Both the position numbers and the translations under genes were made by a program. Of a DNA stretch of 64,000 nucleotides, positions 21,827 through 40,600 are shown piece after piece. The notes beneath the pieces were generated by a model. It made no database searches, was not told the origin of the DNA, and saw nothing but the letters and a program-made list of their open reading frames with translations. Every line of letters starts with the position of its first letter. The first letter of the stretch is position 1. The stretch is from Haematococcus lacustris (lineage: Eukaryota > Chlorophyta > Chlorophyceae > Chlamydomonadales > Haematococcaceae), in contig JASKMD010000025.1 of the NCBI GenBank assembly GCA_030144725.1, positions 7,395,663 to 7,459,662 of the forward strand, in the 5' to 3' direction.

Positions 21827-24073
21827 CTACATTGCGCTGTCCAGTTGTACCAGTCGCTCGGATGTGGCTTTTTGCTGCCGCTTCTGCTGCTGCTGCTGCA
21901 CCCGCTGCTGCACCCACTCAGAGTCTGCCTCCCTCTTGCCCGCCATGCGATCACGCACAGAGGGGTCAAAACGCATCTGCATGACGGCCCATGCAGCAGC
22001 AGCAGAGCAAGGATGGCTTCACCAAAGCCAAAGGCAGGCATGGCAGCTTTGGTTGTGGCAGAGCTGCTGCCCATGCATGAACACACATCCACATGCACGT
22101 ACACATGGACTATGACAGCTGCATGGTCTGCCATTGTGTGGTGAGGCGAGGGATGTAGGGCCAGGGGTGCAGCCGAAGGCATGGAAACATCACAACCCAA
22201 ACATCACACTAAAACACAAATAGCTTGACAGGAGCAATTGCCATTGCAGCAGCCAGCATCCACACATGCATGCATGCATACAAGCTGCACATGCAGGTGT
22301 TTGAGAGTGCCATGCAGGTGCATGAGATTGCCATGCAAGGGTCAATGAGCTCAAGCATGCACGTGTCACTGAGCTAAGCCATGCACTCACAGAGACGCAG
22401 GCACTTTGGCTCAGGGCAGTATAGCTATGGGCACTGGGCAGAGTGTGGAGGGAGCAAGGGGTAGAGGTGGGGGCCAAGGGACTTGAAGGGCACTCTTTAG
22501 AGGAGACAACGAAGAGTGAAGGAACCCAGCCTGACCCAGCCTGGAATGCAAAGTCAAGATCTTGCCACTCACTGTGTCCTTGGCACCTCCACGGCCTCAC
22601 CTGGTGCCGGGTCATCAGCTCCAAGGGGGCCAGCAGCTGGGCCAGCATGCCCGAGCCTCCTCCCTCCAGCACCGACACAGCTCGGGCTACCGCCTCAAAG
22701 GTCAGCATGAAGCCCTCCTGTGAGGCAACAGGCGGCAGTAGATGGACACGGAGCAAGGTCATGACCATGGCAATGGGGAACACAGTGTGACGCTTGACTG
22801 TTAAGTTGAGACACTTGGGGGTGGGAGTATTCCAAAAGGTCAGGTCAGGCTGGGGTCAGGGGTGGTGCGTCAGGCTGGGGTCAGGGGTGGTGGGTCAGGC
22901 TGGAGGGGCTGAGTACGGGAAGGCCAGCAAGCTCAGGCAGCGCTCACCTCCGGTTCCTTCCTGAGCAGGAAGTTGGCGACCCCCACAGCTCCAGTGCCGG
23001 CTGAGGAGGAGCAGGCTGCTGCCGGTGTCCCAGCCACTGTGGCGACTGCACTGGGCCCACCTGGGAGTGGCTGGCCTGCGTGTGACCCTCCACAACCTGC
23101 TGCTGCTGCCGCTGCTGCTGCCGCTGCTGCTGCAACTGTCTCTGCTGTCGTTACCTGGTGTGAAGCTGGTCCACCCCTTGCTGCTGCCCCTGCTGCCTGA
23201 GCGTTTGTGGGTGATGGGGCAGGGTCGACTGGCTGCTGACGACTAGCTGCTGCAGCAGGGTCGGGGGCGGCAGTACAGGGGCAGCCAGCCCCCTTCAGCT
23301 CGGTTCCCTCAGCAGCGGTCACCAGAGGAGGTGAGGGGGGCTGGTCAGGGCAGGGTGTGGGTGTGGAGGCTGAATGGTTGATGGGTTTTGGCAGCGTGAC
23401 CTGGATGCATGGTCCATGCGGCGGCATACAGGCTTGCTTGATGACCTGCATGCGGAATCACAACCGCATGCACACCGCCAATGATCCTGGCAACTGTTGT
23501 GCTTAGCCAGACAGCTCCAGTGGCAAGCAAGCACAGCAGTAGCAGCAGCGCCCAGAGGGACCACACAGCTGCGGTGAGGGAACAAGGGGTGGAGGTGCAA
23601 TCCACATCTGGAGGTAACTCCAGGGGATGGAGGTGGAATCCACGCCTAGTGCTGCTCAGCACTGGGGGCTGGGGTCCAAGTCTGCTGTCGTCCAGTTCAG
23701 TCCATGCGCATGGCGCTCACACCGGGGGTCACACTGGGGGTCACACTGGGGGTCACACTGGGGGTCAGGCTCTACTATTGGGGTCCAGGCTGGGGTACTC
23801 ACTGAGAACATCTCTTTGGCCTCCTTCCAGGTGCCGTCCACCACCAGCAGCAGGTAGGCTGGGGTGCTGGGGGGCGCATGCTGGCTTCCCAGGGGGAGGA
23901 TGCAGTCCGCTGTTGAGCTCTGCTGCTGCACTGCTGACCCTGGCTGCGGCTGTCCTGGCTGCGGCTGACGTGACTGCGGTTGTCCTGGCTGCGGCTGACC
24001 TGGCTGCGGCTGACCTGGCTGCTGCTGACCTGGCTGCAGAGCTGCAGGCTGGGATGTGTGGAGGGCGTGCTGC

Positions 24074-24105
<32 letters not shown>

Positions 24106-27100
24106 ATGGCCCTCTGCCTGCTGTTGCTGCTGCTCCTCCTCCTGCTGCTCCTCGCCCTCCTGCTGTCCAACTTGTTGCTGCTGGTGCTGGTGCTGGTGCT
24201 GGTGCTGGTGCTGGTGCTGCTGTGGGTGCTGGTGTTGGTGCTGCGGCGGGCAAGGGCTGCCAGCAGCTTCCACACGCAGTGCCTTGCAGACCAGTCCCTC
24301 CTGGTGGGCAGCAGACGCAGCAACCTCATCCACTGGGGACGCCCCTGCAGCCACACACGACACCAGTACAAACACACGTACAACACCGCAAGGCTCTGGT
24401 CACACCCCTGGTCACACCCTGGTCACACCGCTGGTCACACCCCACCTTTTGCACCCTTCCCTGCCCTTTTGCCCACCCATCAGGTATGCTAAGTAACTGG
24501 GTTGCCAGTGGAGCTGCCAGTCAGCTACTGCTCAGCTGCTGGTCACTCACCTTGACCAGGGAAAAGGCAGTACAGAGGGCCAGACCAAGGGGCAGGTGGC
24601 TGCTGCTGCTGCTGCTGCCCCTGCTGCTGCCCCTGTTGTCCCTGCCGCTGCTCTTGCTGCTGCTGCTGCCCCTGCTGCTGTGCCCTGGGTGCCCAAGCAG
24701 GGATGTGTTGGAGGTCAGGTACTTGTCCAGGCTGTTGACAGACACACACAAGCAGGCAGGAGGGAGTGGCAGAGGTGAGGCTGGGCTTTGCAAGTGTGGG
24801 GGCTGTGAGTAAGGGGTCAAGGAGGAAGTGAGGGCGGAGGGGGGCTGGAGGAGGGATAGGGCAGGAGGGGGAGGGGGTGGGGGTGGAGGGGCAGAGGGCA
24901 GAGACTTGCTAGGGGAAGGGGGCTGATATGAGTGGGTGGGCCGGTTCCTGGCTTCTGCACCCAGCTTCGTCTTCTTCATGGCTCCCGACTGCCTCTCCAA
25001 GCTCGGCCATTGCTGGGCCATTACTAGCCGGGCTGTTTGATCAGGGTCACACAATTGTGTATTTTCACGGGAAACCCAAGTTGCTTGAAAAGGCCACCGC
25101 CCGTCGCACTGTGCCTCGCGTGATGGGTAAGGAGAAGCGGATGGGCCCGAGAAAGAAACAGAAAGGTTCGTGTCCCTAGCCGACTGTGAGCTACTGTTCC
25201 CTGAAATTCTCAGCACTGATATTTATGTCACTTTACGTGACCAGCCGGTGCGGGGCCTGATGTGGTGCCCAGTAGTGCCCCCCCGCAAGCCCCCACAGGC
25301 CCCAGGCAGCAGCCAAGCAGCCACACAGCCAGCAGCCTCAGAGCCAGGGTCCAGCACTCCCCCTGAGTTATGCGCTGTGTGATAACCCGTCGCTCCTGTT
25401 GGTTCCATCGCAGCGTCTCGTTCACCTCAAGGAAAACAACGACAGGAGCGTCGGGATGGCTGGACCACGCGCAGACGTCAGGTGCCGCCCCCGCCTTGTG
25501 TGTCCCCGCACTGTTTGTGTCCCCGCATCGTGTCTTGGCCTGTCAAAGTGGCAACTGTGCTTGGCTGCAGGTCATCAAGGTCCCCGAGGGCGCAGTGCTG
25601 CGCGGCTGCAAGAAGACCAGGCGCAAGCTACGGGAGCACCTCCAGTTGCGGGCTGAAATCCACTCCCAGCTCCGCGTCATCGCTTCATTGTTCGCCTTGC
25701 GCATTTTTCTGACCTGCCTGGTGGGCTACCCCACCCCGGGGTACCGCAGCGCCACTCAGCCTCCAGCCGTGCAGCCCCCCCAAGCCCCTGATGCTCCCCA
25801 CCTACCCCCACTCCCCCCGCGTGCCCCTGCCCAGCCTGCCCCTGCCCAGCCTGCCAGCATGGAGTGTGACATCGACTCTGACTCCGAGTCAGACTGTGGC
25901 TCAGAGCCAGAGCCACAGTCTGACTCGGAGTGAGAGTCAGAACCTGAGCCAGTCACGCAACCCCCCCAAAGGCGCTGCAGCCCCCGCCTGGCAGCCATTG
26001 CACCCGCAGCACCCACTGGCCCTCTCTTGCCCCTTGACTGCGAGGACCCAGTGATGCTAAGGCAACTGAAAGACTTCTGCAAGTTCTTCGCCAACCCCAA
26101 CTTCAAGACATACTGCAACCGCACCGCCATACAACACCGCCACCCCATGCTCATGCCAGCCTTTGATGACCCCAGCAACCAGGTGCTTCTGGCCAAGCTG
26201 CAGGATCTGGGCAGCATCAACCGGGCGGGTGACGCCAACACCATTGACGCACACTCCATGCAGCTGGCGGTGGCCATGCAGCAGCATTACTCCAGCCCAG
26301 GCAAGTGATGGTGGTGACTAGACCCTGGACCTGTACCTAGACCTGTACCTAGACCTGACCTGACCTGACCTGACCTGACCTGACCTGACCTGACCTGACC
26401 TGACCTGACCTGACCTGACCTGACCTGACCTGACCTGACCTGACCTGACCTGACCTGACCTGACCTGACCTGACCTGACCTGACCTGACCTGACCTGACC
26501 TGACCTGACCTGACCTGACCTGACCTGACCTGACCTGACCTGACCTGACCTGACCTGACCTGACCTGACCTGACCTGACCTGACCTGACCTGACCTGACC
26601 TGACCTGACCTGACCTGACCTGACCTGACCTGACCTGACCTGACCTGACCTGACCTGACCTGACCTGACCTGTACCTAGACCTGACCTGACCTGTACCTA
26701 GACCTGACCTGACCTGGCCTGACCTGACCTGCAGAGCACTTTGTCAAGCTGTACGCCAAGGCAGCCAGGGCCCAGCTAGGCTGGAGTGGAGAGGAGGCGC
26801 AGCTGTTCATCAAGATGGCGTGCGGGTATGGCATCAATGCCAAGAGCTCGGAGCTGAAGGCCGCCACCCTGGACAAGGGGCATGTGGCGGACCTGATAGA
26901 GGAGGCCAACAAGCACCGTCGCTTACTGGGCATGAAGAAGCAAGGCTCCCTGCAGGACACCCTGCCCCTGCCCTGCCGCATGCGACATGCAGTGCATGTG
27001 TGCCGGTGGCTAGAGCAGTGGCAGCAACCCACCCCCCCCCTGTGCCAGGGCAACCAAAGCGCGGCAAGAGGCGTGGAGGAAGTGAGGGCAGAGAGGCTGG

Positions 27101-28529
27101 AGGGGCTGGAGGGGGGTGGGGGCGCAGGGGTGGTGATAGGTAATGGATAATCGACGGGCGAGTCCGAGGCGATGCGGACATACACACCGAGGCGCAGCCG
27201 AGGTGTGTATGGCCGCGGAGACGAGGACGAGTCCATTAGATTCGCATGATGTACTCGGCCCGCCGAGGTAGAGGCGATTATCTGGTATATCCGAGGTCCG
27301 CGGCCCGTCAATTATACAAAAGTGCTCCCCGCGGCCCGTCAATTCTACAAAAGCGCGGTCAACGGTAGGTCAAATTTCTTCAGTTTTTGACAACGAAGTG
27401 GCTTAGCAGTGCCCAAAGCCCGAAGCTTTTAGTCAACATGCCAGCCTGGCAAGTATAAGTATACATGCCAGTCTGGCAACATGTCCGCTAAGCTACCGCG
27501 CTTTGTTGCATTTGCCGCGTTGAGGTTGCAATAGTTGCGTAGGCGAGCTTTTCCGGGTAACTTCCGACTTGCAGGCCGTCGACGTGCAAGCCTAGCAACT
27601 AGCACACTCGCGACTTGCGGAACACGCGCAGCTAGCTGCTCGCCCTTTGCAGCCTTGCTCATCCGAGTTATGGAAATCTATTTGATCCTGTATTTTGCAT
27701 ACACCTCAGATATGCAAAGTTACCAAGGCATAGTGCAGAGGACGGACAAACATGTGAGTGGGTGGGTGGCTGGGTGGGTGAGTGGGTGGGCAGTGTGCCG
27801 CACCTTGAATTTGCGGCCCACCACCACCTCACAGGGCTGAATGCACAGTCTCAGCAGCGGCACTGTTGCAAGCGCACGCTTCAACTCCCCTGCAACGGAC
27901 GCGAGTCAATGCCAGCTTCCTCAACCTGTCCTAGTGTCTTGGCATGGATGACTTTGCTTGCTGTAGAGAAAGAGGGGAAGGAAGGGGCTGTGGGAGCACA
28001 GGAGGGGGTGTACATGCTAAGGAGGAGCGTGATGCATTGCAATGCATGCCCAAAGTATAGCTGGCTGCCATGTGTTGAACCCCAGTTCAGCATGCTCCTC
28101 TTCCCTCCTCCTCTTCCTCTCGTGGCTACAGCCTACCCAGCATTTTGACACTTCACCCACTAGCTTGCAAGTGTCATCACAGGGCGTGTAGGTAGGTGGC
28201 ACGCTGTCAGGTCCCAACAGCCTGGTGGCGAACCTGGATGCTGCAGGATGATGACCTTCCCTTGCAGCTGTATCAGGGCCGGGGGCAAAGCAGGACACAG
28301 GCATACCGAAGCTGGACGCCTGCATCCAAAGGGGATGCGGCGACCATGCTCAAGCACGCCGCGCCCATGACCTTGTGCATTGCCGTATACTTTGGACCCA
28401 CTTGCAGCGGTCACAAAGCTTGCGCCGGGCGGCTTGCGCAGGGGCGGTGGGCGTCACCGCGACGTCTGCGACCATTGTCCTAACCGCAACCACGGAGGGT
28501 CGGACGGGCAGGATGCGCGCAGCTCTCAT
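21827..28529 (-). CDS. DTW-domain tRNA-uridine aminocarboxypropyltransferase (DTWD2-like)
   Basis: Eight exons close in phase to 595 residues: 28529-28402, 28319-28234, 27889-27804, 24731-24551, 24344-23803, 23445-22948, 22717-22601, 21976-21827. The start ATG follows an in-frame TAG by one codon, and the first 38 residues look like an organellar presequence. Cys39, Cys42, Cys49 and Cys51 form the N-terminal CDRC-K-RPASVCLC cluster, followed by VIILQHPGELKRALATVPLL. The signature DGTW is at residues 330-333 (LLLVVDGTWKEAKEMF), and the C-terminal LRKEPEEGFMLTFEAVARAV block matches the family TLEA region. DTW proteins (E. coli TapT, human DTWD1/2) transfer the 3-amino-3-carboxypropyl group of SAM to tRNA uridine, making acp3U. 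The protein is about twice the usual length because exons 5 and 6 add Gln/His-rich, PGQ-repeat and Ala-rich insertions. Intron 3 (27803-24732) is swollen by Fanzor relics. Confidence 0.88.
23712..23768. repeat. (GGGGGTCACACT)n short array
   Basis: Four 12-bp units lie in the intron downstream of the DTW exon that ends at 23803. Confidence 0.8.
25040..27145 (+). mobile_element. Shuffled Fanzor-like element relic (copy F3) in DTW intron 3
   Basis: The pieces are in non-collinear order. 25070-25180 has the basic block KPKLLEKATARR with KEKRMGPRKKQKG. 25240-25368 has RuvC-side sequence (DQPVRGLMWCPVV, then a PPQAPGSSQAATQ linker). 25370-25460 has the N-side ALCDNPSLLLVPSQRL block in a shifted frame. 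25560-25690 has VIKVPEGA and HSQLRVIASL. 25720-27140 has what looks like the element N-terminus: a Pro-rich, then acidic DSDSESDCGSEPEPQSD stretch, then LPLDCEDPVML, HRHPMLMPAFDD, EHFVKLYAKAARAQ and LPLPCRMRHAVHVCRW, broken by the CCTGA satellite. The blocks are shared with copies F2, F4, F5 and F6. It could be two truncated copies joined, or one rearranged copy. It is on the strand opposite to the host gene. Confidence 0.65.
26345..26730. repeat. (CCTGA)n pentanucleotide satellite
   Basis: About seventy near-perfect CCTGA/TGACC units, with CCTGTACCTAGA variants at both ends, lie between two coding blocks of copy F3. The flanking blocks SPGK and EHFVKLY look like adjacent exons of one protein, so the satellite appears to have expanded inside an intron of the element. 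Confidence 0.95.
27165..27360. other. Hairpin and 31-bp direct repeat downstream of copy F3
   Basis: Perfect 10-base inverted arms, CATACACACC at 27179-27188 and GGTGTGTATG at 27202-27211, enclose a 13-base loop. Downstream, GCGGCCCGTCAATTATACAA and its one-base variant (TTCTAC) repeat at 27300 and 27331, a 31-bp period. The composition (many CGAGG strings) differs from the flanks. No function is assigned. Confidence 0.6.
27439..27478. other. Twin 13-bp palindromes TGCCAG-N-CTGGCA
   Basis: TGCCAGCCTGGCA (27439-27451) and TGCCAGTCTGGCA (27466-27478) are perfect dyads except for the central base. Their centres are 27 bp apart, in DTW intron 3. This is compatible with a dimeric-protein binding site or a decayed transposon end. 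Confidence 0.6.
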
Positions 28530-29303
28530 GCCCTACCATGCGCCATGCTGGCAGTACCCATCGCGGCGTGCCATGCTGGCTGGAACAATCGCGGCGTGCC
28601 ATGCTGGCAGCACCCTGCCAATCGCCATGCATCTCTCACAACACCCGGGACCAGCGACCTGAGCTGTGTGACTAGTCCGTGTTTCCCCGTCCACCACTGG
28701 ACGCCTCAGCTTCCTCAGCACCACCACACACTCATGTCGAGACAAACATGCAAAACATGTCGAGGTCTTGACCTGATGGTAACCTACCTTGATGATTACA
28801 AACTCCATCCCTGGTGGCACATTCACTCCTAAGACCACTGGGCTTATATCAGGGACATCTGGACACAACCATGCGCCGTTTGAGGGACACTTGCGGGGAA
28901 GTGGGGTCGACATGAAAAGTACATGGGCGGGTATCCGAATCCATCCGGCAATGTGCTAGTCGGTTCGAGCCATATGAGGGAAGTCGTCAGCTCCCTCAGC
29001 AGCATAGCATACCGCATCCTCCAATCGATTCACTAACCAAACGCTGGCCCCACCTCTTGAGCCAATTGACCTCAATAGCCCAGTGGCTAGGACCATGTCT
29101 GGGCTCAGTCTGAACTCCTCCCTCATCACGGCATACCTAATGCAGTTGCAAGGGACGATGCACAGTCATGGGTGTCCTAGCGGAGCTAGCTGTTGTCTGG
29201 GTCATTACGTTTAGAAGGCGGCCAAGATCAGTGGCATATTGACCCCAAGCACCCGCGAGTTATGAGAGTTTACAAAACCTGTATTTTGCACACACACCTC
29301 GTA
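28530..29303. other. Intergenic stretch upstream of the DTW gene
   Basis: About 770 bases between two minus-strand genes. It should hold the DTW promoter and the methyltransferase 3' UTR. A reverse-strand TGTAA (TTACA at 29270-29274) sits about 30 bases past the methyltransferase stop. No gene is seen. Confidence 0.5.
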
Positions 29304-37235
<7,932 letters not shown>

Positions 37236-37612
37236 AGCCGCAATGCTGTTATCCAAAATGAGGTACTTCAGTTCGTTGGTGGTCAAATTTGTCGGCTTCG
37301 AAGGAGTGATGCTGGACTGGCACGCGAAACAGCGCCCTGCAGCCGACTAGCTGCAAGCTTGCGCTAGGCAATGGCGCATAGCTTATGCCCATGAGTGTAG
37401 CCGCGACATTCGCTTACTGCAGGCACTGGAGGTGGATTGGAGCGGTGATACTAGCGAGTTTTCTCCCCTGCTTCAGCGCATTACGGACGACTACTGAACC
37501 GAACCCCTGTGTTGCTGAACTCGCACAAGCCAAGTAGGAGGCAGTTTCACACACGCAGCCGCGTCCTTCAACTAGGGAACTGGAAAGACATTCTGCATTT
37601 TGTCATTTGCAG
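37236..37612. promoter_or_regulatory. Probable shared divergent promoter region
   Basis: The methyltransferase (-) begins near 37235, and the first cyclase exon I can support (+) begins at 37613. A further plus-strand exon may lie at about 37423-37490 (ALEVDWSGDTSEFSP after a CTGCAG acceptor). No TATA box or other motif stands out. Confidence 0.35.
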
Positions 37613-40600
37613 CTGTAGTGAGCCGGAGAAGCTGTTAGCGAACCTGGTCGCTCTGCAGTGCCCGTTGGTCAATTTTGATCCGGTCAGTGTGCAAGTCATG
37701 CATGTGGCTTCAGGGCCTCTTGCAGGGACCTGTGGCAGGTTCCCTTCACGCCTTGTTTAACTCGCTGTGTCTTTGCAGACCCTCAGACTTGGGGCTGTGT
37801 CAGCCACACTCCTCGCAGCTGCTTTCCCTGCAGCAAATGCCTCAGTGTCGCAAGCCTGGAGTGCCCAAGCTACAGTGCTGAATGCCAGCTTGAGCGCAGT
37901 ACAGCTGTCTCAACAGCAGTCTGCAAGCCTTTCACAGCGGCAAGATGTGTACTTGGTCCCCTCTGACTACATACCAGGCTTTGTATCAACAAAGCTCATC
38001 GGTTCCCTCGAAGATGTGTACCAAGCACAGGATGATATTGCAGCCACGACAGCGGCAGATGGCACCCCAATGGACAGCGCATGGTTCTCCATTGACAGGG
38101 TGTTCAGGGAGCCCTCTGTTCTCTACAACCAGATATGGGGAATGCCACTGGGAGGCTCTGTGACGTACTTGGCCTACAGGTGGGGTACATCCACAGCCCC
38201 ATCTCCCTTTCAGGACAGACATCAGCATAGCCTACATCCCCTGTGCCGCCATGCGCATGGTGCCAGCACCCCTCTCACCATCGCTACCCTCACCGGTAGC
38301 ATGGCACTCTTGCAGTCCTCCTCAGGGTTGACTAAGTCATACTGTGGAGTTCAGCACAGCTGCCTCCCTTGCACAATCACAGCTGCTGATAGCCAGCGTT
38401 GAACTGACTATCGCCTGTCAGAGCTGGCACTGGCAGGATGCTGCACACAGGAGCAACCCAGGGGCAGCTCAGTACGAGCCAGGCCAGCGCATGACTGGTG
38501 CATGCCTAGCTTGCCTGTGAGCGCCACAAGGCAATTGCTGGAATGAGTCCTGGGCACCCTGCCTCATTGATAAGTGCAGGCCAGATGTGCTCAGTGGGCT
38601 GCAGCTGGACCCATCCCTGCTGGCATCGTGGGAGGGACTGCTGCAACTGGTTGAATCAGATGCACTGCGCACCCTGGACATGAACGGAGATGGTCAGCCA
38701 GACTTCCCTTTTTGCTTTCCAAGGGCACAGGGTGAGACAAGGATGGTCTGACAGGTGACACAGTGAAAGAAAGCAAGCAGCAGTCATCATCCTCATCATT
38801 GGTCAGGTGTGGTCATGGGGTCAGTCAGGCGAGGTCACAGATGATGTGCCCAGCACGCTGCTGGATCAGAGACACCTGCACACTCTTGCAGGTAGAGGTC
38901 AAGTTTCAGAGTGTCACAGCGTCAAGTGTTTGGTGTCAAAAGCAGCAGGCCAAGGGAGCTGGAACCAGGTCACCAGCCCTCCAGCACATCTGTCAGCAGG
39001 GGTGGGAGGGTGGCCTGGACCGACCTGTAGCTTCCAGCTCTATGGGAGCTAGGGTTCGCTCCATCTCGCTGCTGCTGCTGCAGGCTGTGGGGTAGGTGCC
39101 TTGATGACCATGGCCGCTCCCTATGTCCAAACCACTGGCTCCAAGTCCGGCTTCCTTATAGATACCACCACTGGCACCTCCTTGCTGTCCAGTGCCGCCT
39201 TCACCTGGGCTGTGCAGCTGTTCAAAAGGTGGGCCACACCCTTACACTTTGTGCCTAGGAAAGGACGCAGTCTCACTCCTATGGTGCACCGCGATCTGGT
39301 GGTTGCCCCTGGGATCCATAAGCCTGACTGACCGGGGCCTCTGTTGCTGTGTGTGTGGTTCTCACGCTTGTGTGGGTGCCTAGCACTTGCACACTGTCAG
39401 AGGCATGTCCGCACCTCAGCAGCATACCCTGAGGGTTCACATGGCCAGCCTGCTGGCCTGCTGCTCGGCCTCCTTTGCCTGCAGGCTGAGGGCAGTGAGC
39501 CCTGCCTCTGAGGACGCTGACTGTGGCCTAGGCTTCAACCCCTGGTTCCTGAACGCCAGCTGTGCCATCAGCCTGGAGGTGCACAGTGAGGGCTTCAAAT
39601 GGTATGCCCTGGACAACAGCAGCAGGGTGGCCACGCGCTACCTACTCCAGTCTGCCCCAGGGGCCACCCGAGTGTTGGACAGGGAGTCAGGCAAGCTGGT
39701 GGACTGCACAGCCCAGACATGTCCCCTAGCACAGCCTGCACCAGGCAGTCCCACTCAGGCAACCCCAGGCAACCCACTCACCCCAGCGCTCCAGGCAGAC
39801 CCTAGCTCCAGCTCAGCCTCAGCACCCAGCACCCAGGCACGCAGACAGCTTCAGCAGGTGCTGCTGGTCAACCGCGCCCCCCTGCTGATCGGCGTGCCAG
39901 TCGTGCTCGTGGCGAACCAGGCAGTCACCCCTGCTGCGGTCAGGGTACAGGCGCAGCATGTGATGAGCGCCCTGCTGGATGCCCGGACCAACTGGGACCT
40001 GGTGCTGTACCCAGGGTCAGGTGTGTGTGAGGGTCCAGCTGCAGCACTGGAGCTCACCTGGTGTGTCGGGTCTGCAGCATTGCACAGCCAATAGCTCGAG
40101 GATCGTGGCAACATCACTAGGGCTTGGTGCTGCGCCCTCAATGGGAAGTCGGCTGGGGCAGTAATATATGAATGCACCTTTCGTTTGCCGTGTACACGTC
40201 ACATGGAACAGGGTGGACGCATATGTGCATAGTATTAGTGAGGTTTGAGGCAAGGAAATTCATCCTAGGCGACTTAGGTGTGTAACCCATGCCCCTGCCC
40301 AGGCCACTCAACGGTGTCAGGTCAGAGAGGTTACCCCACGTTGCTGACCTCAGGTTTGCAGCCAGGAGGTTCCAAGTCTATCAGCCTTGTAGGAGGTGTC
40401 TGTCCACTGGGTACTGGCTAGCTGGCTGGCTGGCTGGCTGGCCTCACCTGCCCTCATCCCAAGCCATGGTGACCACGTCAACTCGTTCGCCTGCTTGCAG
40501 GCGTGCTGCCCGGCCAGACGCACCAGTGGTCCCCTCGCGCCTCCGCTTCCGCCGTGTGGCTCAGTGCTGGTTACCCAGCTGCTGCAGTGTCTAGCCTGCT

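Noticed and set aside
40021..40500. Additional cyclase exon encoding LADLRFAARRFQVYQP-like sequence
   Set aside because: The flanking exons 39485-40020 and 40501-40850 join directly in phase, and no acceptor/donor pair keeps this frame.
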